Shown piece by piece: positions 8,521-17,864 of a stretch of 64,000 nt of DNA. A program made the translations under genes and the position numbers. Source of the stretch: Pseudomonadota bacterium (GTDB lineage Bacteria > Pseudomonadota > Gammaproteobacteria > UBA9214); NCBI GenBank assembly GCA_041395565.1, contig JAWLAI010000003.1, positions 310,001 to 374,000 of the forward strand. Reading direction: 5' to 3'. The notes under the pieces are model-generated. The model was not told the DNA's origin and ran no database searches. It was given only the letters and a program-made list of their open reading frames with translations. How positions within the stretch are numbered: the stretch's first letter is position 1; each line of letters opens with the position of its first letter.

Positions 8521-9210
8521 ATGTCGACGATCCTGATTGTGGAGGACGAGGCCGATCTGCGTGAGATGCTGGCCGAAACACTCGAACAATCGGGATACAC
8601 GATCCACAGCGCCGGCACCGTCAGCGAGGCGCGCAAACTGCTGGAGCAGCACATGCCCGACCTGGTGCTGCTCGACTGGATGTTGCCGGATACCACCGGC
8701 CTAAACTGGCTGCGCCAGATCCGCCGCATCGACCGTTTCCGGGCGCTGCCCGTCATCATGCTGACCGCCCGCGGCGAGGTCGGTGACCGTGTGGCCGGCC
8801 TGGACAGCGGGGCGGACGACTACATCGTCAAGCCGTTCTCGCTCAAGGAGCTGCAGGCCCGCATACGTTCCCAGCTACGCAATACGCAACCACCCGCGGA
8901 TCACGAACGGCTCGAACTGGGCGGTCTGACACTCGATACCAGTACCCACCGGGTGCTGGCCGACACCACGGAAGTCAACCTGGGCCCCACCGAATTCCGC
9001 CTGCTGAAACACTTCATGTCGAACTCCGACCGGGTGTATTCGCGCAGCCAGCTGCTCGACAGCGTGTGGGGGCACCAGGTCTTCATCGAGGAGCGTACCG
9101 TGGACGTGCATATCCGCCGTCTGCGCAAGGCACTGGAGCCGGTGGGCAAGGCCGGCCTGATTCAGACCGTACGCGGTGCGGGTTACCGGTTCAGCCTGCG
9201 GGGTTCCTGA
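8521..9210 (+). CDS. phoB: phosphate regulon response regulator PhoB
   Basis: OmpR/PhoB-type response regulator, 229 aa. The receiver domain has the acidic pair ED near residue 9, the phospho-acceptor Asp in VLLDWMLP, and the conserved Lys in YIVKPFS. The C-terminal winged helix includes RTVDVHIRRLRKAL. Start at ATG 8521 (MSTILIVEDE). The stop abuts the phoR start, so the two are translationally coupled. It should bind both Pho boxes near 7.6 kb. Confidence 0.96.
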   Translation: MSTILIVEDEADLREMLAETLEQSGYTIHSAGTVSEARKLLEQHMPDLVLLDWMLPDTTGLNWLRQIRRIDRFRALPVIMLTARGEVGDRVAGLDSGADDYIVKPFSLKELQARIRSQLRNTQPPADHERLELGGLTLDTSTHRVLADTTEVNLGPTEFRLLKHFMSNSDRVYSRSQLLDSVWGHQVFIEERTVDVHIRRLRKALEPVGKAGLIQTVRGAGYRFSLRGS

Positions 9211-10530
9211 TTGTACCAGCCTGTTTCGCTATACCGGGAGCTGCTGGCGCTCGGATTGCTGTTGCTGGCTGGCTGGTCCCTCTGTGAACTGACCGATATC
9301 AGCAAGTGGCTGTTGGCGGTCATTCTCCTCGGCTACATGGTCTGGCATCTATACCACCTGTGGCGGCTGGTGCGCTGGCTCGAAGACAGCGCCAACCAGT
9401 TACCCCCTGCCGCGCGCGGGGTGTGGGGATACGTCTATTACCGTCTCGAAGTAAAGCGTCGCAAGGCGGCCAAGCGCAAGAAGCAGATTGGCAAGCTGCT
9501 CAAGCAGTTCCAGGCCTCGACCCAGGCCCTGCCGGATGCCACGGTCGTGCTCGACAAGAACTTCCGCATTCAGTGGCTGAATGACGCCACCACGAACATC
9601 CTCGGGATCCAACGTTCCGACACCGGGCAGCCGGTGTCAAACCTGCTCAGGGATCCCAAGTTTATGGAATACCTGCAGCAAGGCCGATTCGATAACACGC
9701 TCAATCTCGAGTCGCCGCGCGACAAGCGCATGCGCATTTTCATCCGGATCGTGCCGTTCGAGCGCAAGCAGTTCCTGCTGCTGGCGCGCGACGTGACCCA
9801 GCAGCACCTGCTGGAGAATATGCGCCGCGATTTCGTTTCCAATGCCTCGCATGAATTGCGCACCCCGTTGGCGGTCCTGCAGGGTTCGCTCGAGCAGCTG
9901 GAAAGCGAGGTGGACAGCAATCCTGTACTGGCCCGTCCTGTGGCACGGATGAAACGCCAGAGCGAGCGCATGATGCGTATCCTGCAGGATCTGCTCACGC
10001 TGGCCCGCCTCGAGAGCCGCAGGCAGCCCGAGGGCAAGCATGCGGTCAACCTCTCCAGTCTGGTCGGCGAGGTGGTGGAGGAGGCGCGCCTGGCGACCAA
10101 GTTGCAAGGCGGACACGATGTCCGGGCCGACATCGCACCGGATATTGGCCTTGTCGGCAACCCGCAGGATCTGCATGCGGCCGTCTCCAACCTGGTCATG
10201 AACGCCGTGCGCTACACACCGCCCGGCGGCGTGATCAGTGTTACGCTCGCTCCGGTTGATAACGGCGTGCGCTTCGAGGTCGTCGATACCGGGGTAGGGA
10301 TCTCACCCCAGCACCTGCAGCGCCTGACCGAGCGTTTCTACCGGGTGGACGTGGGACGCTCGCGCGAATCGGGCGGTACCGGGCTCGGCCTGTCCATCGT
10401 CAAGCACATCCTGGAGCAATACGGCACCCAGCTGGACATCGCCAGCACCCCGGGTGCCGGTTCGCGCTTCGGCTTCACCCTGGGCCGCAAGCACCTGTGC
10501 GAACTCGGTCCGCAGGCATGCAATGCCTGA
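9211..10530 (+). CDS. phoR: phosphate regulon sensor histidine kinase PhoR
   Basis: Membrane sensor kinase of about 439 aa: two N-terminal membrane segments in the first 55 residues, a PAS domain (roughly 95-200), the H-box SNASHELRTPL with the phospho-accepting His, then HATPase motifs (N-box NLVMNAVRYTP, G1 VVDTGVGIS, G2 GTGLGLSIVKHI). The frame starts with TTG immediately after the phoB stop; no better start is seen. It phosphorylates PhoB at low phosphate. Confidence 0.94.
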   Translation: MYQPVSLYRELLALGLLLLAGWSLCELTDISKWLLAVILLGYMVWHLYHLWRLVRWLEDSANQLPPAARGVWGYVYYRLEVKRRKAAKRKKQIGKLLKQFQASTQALPDATVVLDKNFRIQWLNDATTNILGIQRSDTGQPVSNLLRDPKFMEYLQQGRFDNTLNLESPRDKRMRIFIRIVPFERKQFLLLARDVTQQHLLENMRRDFVSNASHELRTPLAVLQGSLEQLESEVDSNPVLARPVARMKRQSERMMRILQDLLTLARLESRRQPEGKHAVNLSSLVGEVVEEARLATKLQGGHDVRADIAPDIGLVGNPQDLHAAVSNLVMNAVRYTPPGGVISVTLAPVDNGVRFEVVDTGVGISPQHLQRLTERFYRVDVGRSRESGGTGLGLSIVKHILEQYGTQLDIASTPGAGSRFGFTLGRKHLCELGPQACNA

Positions 10531-10603
10531 TATGATGACGCGGTCGCAGCCCAGCGCTGTCTGATTACACCGGTGGCCGGACGCCGGCGCCGGGAGGACT
10601 GCC

Positions 10604-11776
10604 ATGTCTGCTGGTTGCGCACTCTTCAACCTGGGATTCCGGCCGTTTTTCCTGCTTGCCTGCCTGTATGGGCTGGCGGCGGTACTCGCCTGGCTGGGGT
10701 TCTATACGCTGGGCTGGCCGTGGCCGCGTGCGGATATCAGTGCACTCGACTGGCACGCCCACGAGATGGTCTTCGGGTACACCCTGGCCGTGATTGCCGG
10801 CTTTCTGCTGACCGCAGTCCGCAACTGGACCGGGGTGCAGACCCTGCGCGGCGTACCGCTGCTGCTGCTGTGTCTCGCCTGGCTGGCCGCGCGCTGCGTG
10901 CCGCTCGCGGGGGGCGGACTGCCACTGCACTGGGCGATGCTGGCCGATGTCCTGTTCGATCTGGGACTGGTCACGGCTGTGGCCTGGCCGGTGTTCCGGG
11001 TCCGGCAGTGGCGGCAGCTGGGCATCCTGTCCAAGTTGCTGCTGCTGGCTTGCGCCAATCTGCTCTCCTACGCGGGCCTGCTCGGGATGTATCCCGGCGC
11101 CACCCGGGCCGGACTGTATTCGGGTGTGTACCTGGTGATGGCGCTGATCTTCGTGATGGCACGCCGGGTGCTGCCGTTTTTCATCGAGCGCGCGCTGGAC
11201 CGACCGGTCCAGGTCAGCAACCGCCGCTGGCTGGATCGTAGCAGCCTCGTCCTGTTCCTGGTGTTCTGGCTGGTCGATGTCCTGTGGCCGGAGCAACCTG
11301 CCGTGGCCGGGCTTGCGGCCGTGTTGTGCCTGTTGCATGCCTTGCGGCTCGCCGGCTGGTATGCCCGGGGCCTGCTCGCCCGGCCGCTGCTGGCGGTGCT
11401 CTGGCTGGGCTATGCCTGGCTCGTCATCGGGTTCGCGCTGCGCGCCCTGGCGCCGCTGACCGGCATCGCGCCGACCCTGGCCCTGCATGCCTATACCTAC
11501 GGCGGCATCGGCCTGTTCACGCTGGGAATGATGGTGCGCGTGACGCTCGGACACACCGGACGCAGCGTGCAGCGGCCGCCTGCGCTGTTCGCGCCGGCCC
11601 TGTACATCCTGCTGGCCGGTGCCGTGCTGCGTGTGCTGCTGCCACTCGTGGCCGCAGCGCACTACCCGTGGTGGATCGGGCTGTCGCAGCTGTGCTGGCT
11701 GGCGGCGTTCAGTCTGGTGCTGGCCTGTTGTCTGCCGCTGTGGCTGCGGCCGCGTGTCGACGGTCAGCCGGGTTGA
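10604..11776 (+). CDS. NnrS family membrane protein
   Basis: Polytopic heme- and copper-containing protein family associated with nitric oxide stress and denitrification; about 390 aa with around 12 predicted membrane segments. The family signature LGFRPFFLLAC occurs at the start and WHAHEMVFGY follows; the conserved histidine motifs GHTGR and HAYTYGGIG are present. The ATG at 10604 has a GGGAGGA site. The 3' end overlaps the convergent rhomboid gene by 68 bp. NnrS genes are often under FNR/NNR-type control, and an FNR-like regulator gene lies about 0.7 kb away, but no box was seen directly upstream. Confidence 0.9.
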   Translation: MSAGCALFNLGFRPFFLLACLYGLAAVLAWLGFYTLGWPWPRADISALDWHAHEMVFGYTLAVIAGFLLTAVRNWTGVQTLRGVPLLLLCLAWLAARCVPLAGGGLPLHWAMLADVLFDLGLVTAVAWPVFRVRQWRQLGILSKLLLLACANLLSYAGLLGMYPGATRAGLYSGVYLVMALIFVMARRVLPFFIERALDRPVQVSNRRWLDRSSLVLFLVFWLVDVLWPEQPAVAGLAAVLCLLHALRLAGWYARGLLARPLLAVLWLGYAWLVIGFALRALAPLTGIAPTLALHAYTYGGIGLFTLGMMVRVTLGHTGRSVQRPPALFAPALYILLAGAVLRVLLPLVAAAHYPWWIGLSQLCWLAAFSLVLACCLPLWLRPRVDGQPG

Positions 11777-12404
11777 CGGGTCTGTCGCCGGGCTCGACCG
11801 GCAACGTCGTGTCGTTCTCCGCGTCCTCCCAGTCGTAGTGGCGCCCCGGTGGCCGCGGATCGCGGTGGGCGAACAGCAGTGCGGCCAGCACGCCGGCCGC
11901 GGCACCGAAGAAATGGCTCTCGTAAGAGATGTCGGGTTGCTGCGGGAAGATGGTCCAGATCATGCCGCCGTAGAGCAGGAACACGATCAGCGCCAGTGCG
12001 ATCGACGGCCGGTCCCGCCGCAGGATGCCGCTGGTGAAGATGTAGAACATGATGCCGTGGGTGAGGCCACTCGCGCCGAAATGCCAGCTGGCGCGGGCGA
12101 ACAGCCAGACACACAGGTTCGAGCCGAGCCAGATCAGCGCCAGCGCCGCGCGCGCCGAACGCGGATAGCCGTACAGCAGGGTCGTCAGCAGTACCAGCAG
12201 CGCGAAGCTGTTGGAGATCAGATGGCCCCAGGAGCCGTGGATCAGCGGCGCGAACAGGATGCCGGGCAGGCCGATCAGGGCACGCGGGTAGATCCCGAGC
12301 CGGTACAACCGCAGATCGAGGCCCTGGTCGAGCAGGGCGAGCAGCCAGAGCAGGCCGATGACGGCCAGCGCGCCCGCCGCGCTGTACCTGAAATTGTGCT
12401 GCAT
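11709..12404 (-). CDS. rhomboid family intramembrane serine protease
   Basis: Six-helix membrane protease of 231 aa. Visible catalytic elements are the HGSWGHLISN motif (His61-x3-Asn65), the nucleophile Ser112 in FGASGLTHG, and His164 in ESHFFGAAAG. A hydrophilic tail of about 50 residues follows. Rhomboids cleave substrates within the bilayer; some gammaproteobacterial members (rhombosortases) process GlyGly-CTERM proteins, which cannot be decided here. The tail is encoded antisense to the end of nnrS. Confidence 0.88.
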   Translation of the reverse strand: MQHNFRYSAAGALAVIGLLWLLALLDQGLDLRLYRLGIYPRALIGLPGILFAPLIHGSWGHLISNSFALLVLLTTLLYGYPRSARAALALIWLGSNLCVWLFARASWHFGASGLTHGIMFYIFTSGILRRDRPSIALALIVFLLYGGMIWTIFPQQPDISYESHFFGAAAGVLAALLFAHRDPRPPGRHYDWEDAENDTTLPVEPGDRPVNPADRRHAAAATAADNRPAPD

Positions 12405-12450
12405 TTCCGTTCAGGCGGCGCCGGGGGCAGAGTGCCGGCAAGGTGTGATC

Positions 12451-13167
12451 CTAGCGGAGCAGGGCTTCCAGCTCGTCATGGTTGCCCCGGTAATGACCGG
12501 GAGCGACCTTTTCCAGTACACCCTGCCGTTTCAGGTCCGCGATGTTGCGGCTGACGGTTTCCGGCGAGGTGCCGATGATCGCCGCCATGTCATTGCCGCC
12601 GAGCATCGGAAACACGCCACTCTGGCTGGCTGAATGCCGCAGCATGAACAGCAGCAGATTGGCGATGCGCTTCTTGGCCGGCCCGGTGGCGAGGTTCACG
12701 ATCCACTCATCCGCGCGGTCGAGCTGGTCCTGCAGCCGCTGGCGGATCTGGTCGCACAGCGCGGGGAAGCGGGTGTTGAGCTGCTCGATGGTGTGTACCG
12801 GAATCCGGCAGATGTCGCTGTCGCCGGCGGCGATCGCGGTGTGGCGGTAGGTACTGCCGGCATCGAGCAGCTCCAGGCCGATGGCGGCCTTGGGCCCCAC
12901 CAACCGGACGATGCGCTGTTCGCCCTGCTCGTTGATCGACAGCAGCTTGATCAGTCCCTTGCGCACCGTGAAGACCGCGCCATCGTCGTCGCCCTCCTGG
13001 TAGAGGGTTTTGCCGGCCGGGAAGATGAAGTGATCGACGGGTTCCAGGTCGTCGGTGAACGCCGTGGTCGGCAGCCCGGAAAACAGCATGAGGTCGCGGA
13101 TGCCGCAGCGGGCGCAATCGGCGCGCCCCACCCAGTTTGCATCGGTGCAATAGCTGCGTTTCTGCAT
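12451..13167 (-). CDS. FNR-like Crp/Fnr family regulator
   Basis: Transcription factor of about 238 aa with a cyclic-nucleotide-type beta-roll, dimerisation helix and C-terminal helix-turn-helix. The recognition helix has SPETVSRN, with the Glu-x2-Ser-Arg set that in E. coli FNR reads TTGAT-N4-ATCAA. Cysteines occur at 7, 18 and 21, and Cys120 (DICRIP) aligns with FNR Cys122 (MVCEIP), so four potential [4Fe-4S] ligands are present, though the N-terminal spacing C-x10-C-x2-C differs from FNR's C-x2-C-x5-C. The ATG at 13167 has a GGGAAA site; an upstream ATG at 13221 is less likely. Matching operators occur throughout the window. Confidence 0.85.
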   Translation of the reverse strand: MQKRSYCTDANWVGRADCARCGIRDLMLFSGLPTTAFTDDLEPVDHFIFPAGKTLYQEGDDDGAVFTVRKGLIKLLSINEQGEQRIVRLVGPKAAIGLELLDAGSTYRHTAIAAGDSDICRIPVHTIEQLNTRFPALCDQIRQRLQDQLDRADEWIVNLATGPAKKRIANLLLFMLRHSASQSGVFPMLGGNDMAAIIGTSPETVSRNIADLKRQGVLEKVAPGHYRGNHDELEALLR

Positions 13168-13446
13168 GTAATTTCCCGTGCCCGGACGGTTATGTCTGCG
13201 TTCTGTATCTGATAGTCGCATGTAATTCTGACCGATATCAATAACATGGTCGGCACCGGCGGGCCGTTGGCCGGACCCTGGCCGGCTATTCTGCGCCATT
13301 GGCCGCTGTTGAGTCCATTTTAGGGCCTTCCGGCGGGAAATGCCCGCCTAACCGGCGCCGACAGGCCGCGCCGGCGGGAGCTGAGCTGCATCAATTTCGG
13401 TGCTGCGGCGGTTGACTGGGGGCCATACCTGGATAAGAGTCGGCGG

Positions 13447-14187
13447 ATGAACGTCGGGAACGAGCCTGGTGCCGGCACGACCGCCGAGAGCGTGTTCCGG
13501 GTGCGCCGCCTCACCAAGGTCTACCACATGGGCGAGGTCGAGGTGCACGCCCTGCGCGGCGTCGACCTCGATCTTTTCGCCGGCGAGCTGATGGTGCTGC
13601 TCGGTCCCTCCGGCAGCGGCAAGTCCACGCTGCTGAACATCCTCGGCGGGCTCGATACGGCCACGGCTGGCGAGGTGTTCTATCGCGATCAGGATCTTAC
13701 CCATGCCGATGAGCGGCGCCTGACCGAGTACCGCCGTTATCACGTGGGATTCGTGTTCCAGTTCTACAATCTGATGCCGAGCCTTACGGCGCGGGAGAAC
13801 GTGGCAGCGGTCACCGAGATCGTGCCGCACCCGATGACGCCCGAGGATGCGCTCGCACTGGTCAAGCTGCAGCATCGCATGGATCATTTCCCGGCCCAGC
13901 TCTCCGGCGGCGAACAGCAGCGCATCGCCATCGCGCGCGCTATCGCCAAGAATCCCGCCGTCCTGCTGTGCGACGAGCCCACCGGCGCGCTCGATTCGGA
14001 GACCGGCGTCCTGGTGCTGGAGGCGCTGGAGCGTGCGAACCGTGAACTCGGCACCACCACGGCACTGATCACGCACAACGCCGGGATCGCCGAGATGGCC
14101 GATCGGGTCGTACATATCATGGATGGCCGTATCAGCGCCGTGGAGCGCAATGCGACGCGCAGGTCGGCAGCCGGGCTGAGCTGGTAG
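13447..14187 (+). CDS. ABC transporter ATP-binding protein (MacB/LolD type)
   Basis: ATPase of 246 aa in the LolD/MacB/DevA group. Walker A is GPSGSGKST, Q-loop VFQFYNLMPSLTARENV, signature LSGGEQQR, Walker B VLLCDEPTGALD, H-loop ITHN. The characteristic FQxxNLxPxLTxxENV sequence separates this group from importers. It is immediately followed (1 bp) by an FtsX-type permease and then a HlyD-type adaptor, making a three-gene export system. Substrate is unknown. Confidence 0.9.
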   Translation: MNVGNEPGAGTTAESVFRVRRLTKVYHMGEVEVHALRGVDLDLFAGELMVLLGPSGSGKSTLLNILGGLDTATAGEVFYRDQDLTHADERRLTEYRRYHVGFVFQFYNLMPSLTARENVAAVTEIVPHPMTPEDALALVKLQHRMDHFPAQLSGGEQQRIAIARAIAKNPAVLLCDEPTGALDSETGVLVLEALERANRELGTTTALITHNAGIAEMADRVVHIMDGRISAVERNATRRSAAGLSW

Positions 14188-14188
14188 C

Positions 14189-16552
14189 GTGCGCGCTCTG
14201 AACCGCAAGTTGTGGCGCGACCTGTGGGGAATGCGCGGCATGGTACTGGCGATCGCGCTGGTGCAGATCGGCGGGGTTGCGACCTTCGTCATGTCGCTGT
14301 CGACCTACGACACGCTGCTGATCGCGCGTGACGGGTACTATCGCGAGGAGCGTTTCGCGGATGTGTTCGCGACGCTGAAGCGGGCACCCGCAGCGGTCAG
14401 CGGCCGCCTGCAGGACATACCCGGGGTGGAACGCGTGCAGACCCGCGTGGTCGCCGCCGCACGCCTGGCGGTGCCGGGTTTCGGGGACCCGGTGGTCGGT
14501 ACCCTGGTGTCGGTGCCCGAAGGGCGCGAGCCGGAACTCAATGGCCTGCATCTGCGTCGCGGCCGCCTGGTAGAGGCAGGCAGGGACGACGAGGTGCTGG
14601 TCAACGATTCCTTTGCTGAGGCGCATGGCATCGGGCCGGGCGACGTCCTGACGGCGACCATCAACGGCCGGCGCAAGCAGCTGACCATCGTCGGCATAGC
14701 CATGTCACCCGAGTACATGTATGCGATTGCGCCGGGTGCGGTGTTTCCCGATTTCGAGCGCTATGGCATCTTGTGGATGGGGCGCACCGCGCTGGCGGCC
14801 GCGTACAACATGGAAGGGGCCTTCAACGACGCCAGTTTCAGGCTGACGGCGGGAACCCCTGCCGCTGATGTCATCGAGCGCATCGATCGCGTGCTGGCGC
14901 GCTACGGCGGTCAGGGCGCCTTTGGCCGCGGCGACCAGACCTCGCATCGCTTTCTCTCCGAGGAACTGAAGGGGCTGGAGACCATGGCGGCGGTGTTTCC
15001 GGTGATCTTCATGGGTGTGGCCGCGTTTCTGCTTAACGTGGTCATCACCCGGCTGGTAACGACACAGCGCAACCAGATCGCGATTCTCAAGGCCTTCGGC
15101 TACAGCAACCTGGCCGTGGGCATGCATTACGCGGCGCTGGTGGTATTGATCATCCTGCTGGGACTGGCCGGTGGTGTCGCTGTCGGTATCTGGATGGGGC
15201 GCGGGCTGAGTTCGCTGTATATGGAATTCTACCGCTTCCCGTTTACCGAGTATCACCTGCATGGCTACATCGTCGGGATGGCGGCACTGGTGAGTCTTGC
15301 CGCCGGGATGTCCGGCACGGTGCTGGCGGTATATCGGGCCGTGCGGCTGCCGCCGGCGGAGGCCATGCGACCGGAGACGCCGACCGTTTACCGCCGTACG
15401 CTCGTTGAGCGGCTGGGCCTGCAGCACCTGCTGTCGCAGCCGACGCGCATGATCGCACGTCATATCGAGCGTCGGCCGTTCAAGACGCTGCTGTCCGTTG
15501 GCGGTATTGCCGCCGCCTGCGGCATCGTCATGGTGGCGAATTTCCAGCGCGATGCCGTGACCTACATGGTGGACGTGCAGTACGCCATGAGCCAGACCCA
15601 GGACCTCCTGGTGACCTTGACCGAGCCGAGCTCGCAGCACGCGCTGTACTCGCTCACCGGCATCGAGGGCGTGCAGTACGCGGAGGGCATGCGGGTGGTG
15701 CCGGCGCGACTGCGTCACGGTCAGCGCAGTTACCGGGGCAGCGTCCAGGGGATGGAGCCGGACGGGAAGCTGCGCCGGATTCTCGATGCCGACCTGCGGC
15801 GCGTCGCGCTGCCGGCGGCGGGCGTGGTGCTGACCGACTTCCTCGCCGAACTGCTGGCGATACAGATCGGCGACCTGCTGACGGTTGAGGTGCTGGAAGG
15901 CGGCCGGCCGGTATTCGAGGTGCCGGTTGCCGGGCTGACCAGCGAATACCTTGGCGTTGCGGCGTATATGCAGCGGTCGACGCTGAACCGCCTGTTGCAG
16001 GAGGGCAACGCGATCAACGCCGTCTTTCTGGATATCGATGAACTGCACAGCGCCCGCATCTACCGCGTGCTCGACGCCATGCCGCGCGTGGCCGGCCTGG
16101 TCGTGCGCGAAAACGCGATCCGCAGTTTTCATAAAACGATGGAGGAGACCATCCTGTTCTTCTCCTTCGTCGCGGCCGTGCTGGGTGGCGCCATCGCCTT
16201 CGGGGTGGTCTATAACAGTGCGCGCATCGCGCTGTCGGAACGCGACCGCGAACTGGCCAGTCTGCGGGTGCTCGGTTTCACCCGTGGCGAGGTCGCCTAT
16301 ATCCTGCTCGGCGAACTGACCCTGGCCACCCTGCTGGCCCTGCCGCTCGGCTATCTCTTCGGCCGCGCGCTGTGTGCCTACCTGTCGAGCGCGTTCCGTT
16401 CGGATCTGTACCGTGTCCCGCTGGTACTGGAGGCGGACACGTTTGCCTTCGCCGCCAGCGTGGTGCTGGGCTCGGCGCTCGTGTCCGGGCTGCTGCTTTG
16501 GCGTAAACTCAACCGTCTGGACCTGATCGGTGTGCTGAAGACACGCGAGTGA
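14189..16552 (+). CDS. FtsX-like ABC transporter permease
   Basis: Permease of about 787 aa with two FtsX-type halves. An N-terminal membrane segment is followed by a periplasmic MacB-like domain and three membrane segments (around residues 275-400), then a second periplasmic domain and three membrane segments near the C-terminus. It starts with GTG at 14189, one base after the ATPase stop, consistent with coupling. Family members work mechanically rather than by forming a substrate channel. Together with its neighbours it resembles DevBCA/MacAB-type exporters. Confidence 0.88.
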   Translation: MRALNRKLWRDLWGMRGMVLAIALVQIGGVATFVMSLSTYDTLLIARDGYYREERFADVFATLKRAPAAVSGRLQDIPGVERVQTRVVAAARLAVPGFGDPVVGTLVSVPEGREPELNGLHLRRGRLVEAGRDDEVLVNDSFAEAHGIGPGDVLTATINGRRKQLTIVGIAMSPEYMYAIAPGAVFPDFERYGILWMGRTALAAAYNMEGAFNDASFRLTAGTPAADVIERIDRVLARYGGQGAFGRGDQTSHRFLSEELKGLETMAAVFPVIFMGVAAFLLNVVITRLVTTQRNQIAILKAFGYSNLAVGMHYAALVVLIILLGLAGGVAVGIWMGRGLSSLYMEFYRFPFTEYHLHGYIVGMAALVSLAAGMSGTVLAVYRAVRLPPAEAMRPETPTVYRRTLVERLGLQHLLSQPTRMIARHIERRPFKTLLSVGGIAAACGIVMVANFQRDAVTYMVDVQYAMSQTQDLLVTLTEPSSQHALYSLTGIEGVQYAEGMRVVPARLRHGQRSYRGSVQGMEPDGKLRRILDADLRRVALPAAGVVLTDFLAELLAIQIGDLLTVEVLEGGRPVFEVPVAGLTSEYLGVAAYMQRSTLNRLLQEGNAINAVFLDIDELHSARIYRVLDAMPRVAGLVVRENAIRSFHKTMEETILFFSFVAAVLGGAIAFGVVYNSARIALSERDRELASLRVLGFTRGEVAYILLGELTLATLLALPLGYLFGRALCAYLSSAFRSDLYRVPLVLEADTFAFAASVVLGSALVSGLLLWRKLNRLDLIGVLKTRE

Positions 16553-16567
16553 ACGGGCTGCTGTCAT

Positions 16568-17764
16568 ATGGTCTTAGTGACGAGAACAACCGGGTTTATC
16601 CTGCTGGCCGTAGCCATCGCCGCTGCGCTGGCGTGGGGTTTCTGGCCTGCGCCGCTGCTGGTCGAGCGTGCGAGCGTGCAGCGGGCGCCGCTGACCGTGA
16701 CCGTCGAGGAAGAGGGCATGACGCGGGTCAAGGATCGCTTCGTGATGTCTGCGCCGGTGGCAGGCTACCTGCAGCGCATCGGCCTCAAGGTCGGCGACGC
16801 GGTGCAACAGGGTCAAACCGTCGCGGTCCTGGAGCCGCTGCGCCCGGACGTGCTCGACGTGCGCAGCCGCGCGCTGGCCGACGCCAAGGTGGCAGCCGCG
16901 CGCGCCAGCGTCGACGCTGCCCGGCAGCAGGCTGCCGCGGCGCGTGCCGAGGCCGAGTTCGCGCGCAGTGACCATGCCCGCAAGCAGCAGCTGCAGGCGC
17001 AGGCGCTGGTTTCACGCGAGGAACTGGACCAGGCCGAGACCCGCTCGCGCCAGGCCGCGGCGGCGCTGCGTTCCGCGGAATTCGCAGTCGAGGTCGCGCG
17101 CTACGAACTCGAGGCGGCGGAGACCGCGCTGCGCTACACGGTCTCCGACACGGCGGCCGATGCGCACGAGGCGGTGGCGATCAAGGCCCCGGTCGACAGC
17201 CGGGTGCTCGCAGTCCATCACGAAAGCGAGGGCGTGGTCGCGACCGGTGAGCCGCTCATGGAGATCGGCGATCCGGCGGCCCTGGAGGTGGCGGTAGACG
17301 TGCTGTCGGCGGACGCGGTGCGCATCCGCACGGGCACACGGGTGGAGCTCCTGCGCTGGGGCGGCCCGGCGCCGCTGGTTGCCGTGGTCCGTACGGTCGA
17401 GCCCACGGGTTTCACCAAGATCTCCGCGCTCGGGGTCGAGGAGCAGCGGGTCTGGGTGATTGCAGATCTGGGTTCCCCGCGCACCGAGTGGGCGCAGCTC
17501 GGTGACGGCTACCGGGTCGAGGCGACGTTCCAGCTCTGGCAGGAGCAGGACGTATTGCAGCTCCCGGCCAGCGCGCTGTTCCGGGTCGGCGCGGACTGGT
17601 CGGTGTATGTGATAGATCACGGCAGGGCCCGCCTGCGTAAGGTCGATACCGGGCGCAGCAACGGTCTGGCGACCCAGATCCTGGCAGGGCTGGAGGCAGG
17701 AGCAGCGGTTATCCTGCATCCCGACGACCGGATCGGGGACGGTGTACGCGTTAAGGCAGAGTAG
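16568..17764 (+). CDS. HlyD/RND-type periplasmic adaptor subunit
   Basis: Membrane-fusion protein of 398 aa. An N-terminal anchor (TGFILLAVAIAAALAWGF) is followed by a first lipoyl half, a long Ala/Arg/Glu-rich coiled-coil hairpin (roughly 95-200), the second lipoyl half (AIKAPVDSRVLAVHHESEGVV) and a beta-barrel domain. It would link the ABC/FtsX pair to an outer-membrane channel; none is encoded here. Start ATG 16568 lies 15 bp after the permease stop. Confidence 0.88.
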   Translation: MVLVTRTTGFILLAVAIAAALAWGFWPAPLLVERASVQRAPLTVTVEEEGMTRVKDRFVMSAPVAGYLQRIGLKVGDAVQQGQTVAVLEPLRPDVLDVRSRALADAKVAAARASVDAARQQAAAARAEAEFARSDHARKQQLQAQALVSREELDQAETRSRQAAAALRSAEFAVEVARYELEAAETALRYTVSDTAADAHEAVAIKAPVDSRVLAVHHESEGVVATGEPLMEIGDPAALEVAVDVLSADAVRIRTGTRVELLRWGGPAPLVAVVRTVEPTGFTKISALGVEEQRVWVIADLGSPRTEWAQLGDGYRVEATFQLWQEQDVLQLPASALFRVGADWSVYVIDHGRARLRKVDTGRSNGLATQILAGLEAGAAVILHPDDRIGDGVRVKAE

Positions 17765-17864
17765 GAAATGCGGGCTGCCGTGATGCCTGCGCGTGTGGGC
17801 GCCGCAGCAGGCGGTCATGGCCAGGGTGTTTCAACATTCGACATTTCGTGAACAGGAGGCTGGC

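Noticed and set aside
10565..11905. Minus-strand frame of 446 codons opposite nnrS
   Set aside because: Composition is Gln/Arg/Pro-rich with no domain; it mirrors the NnrS gene.
13228..13241. CTGACCGATATCAA upstream of the FNR-like gene as an autoregulatory FNR box
   Set aside because: Two mismatches in one half-site and no clear -10 at the expected distance.
14705..16567. Minus-strand frame of 620 codons opposite the FtsX-type permease
   Set aside because: Low-complexity antisense translation; the plus-strand permease has clear membrane segments.
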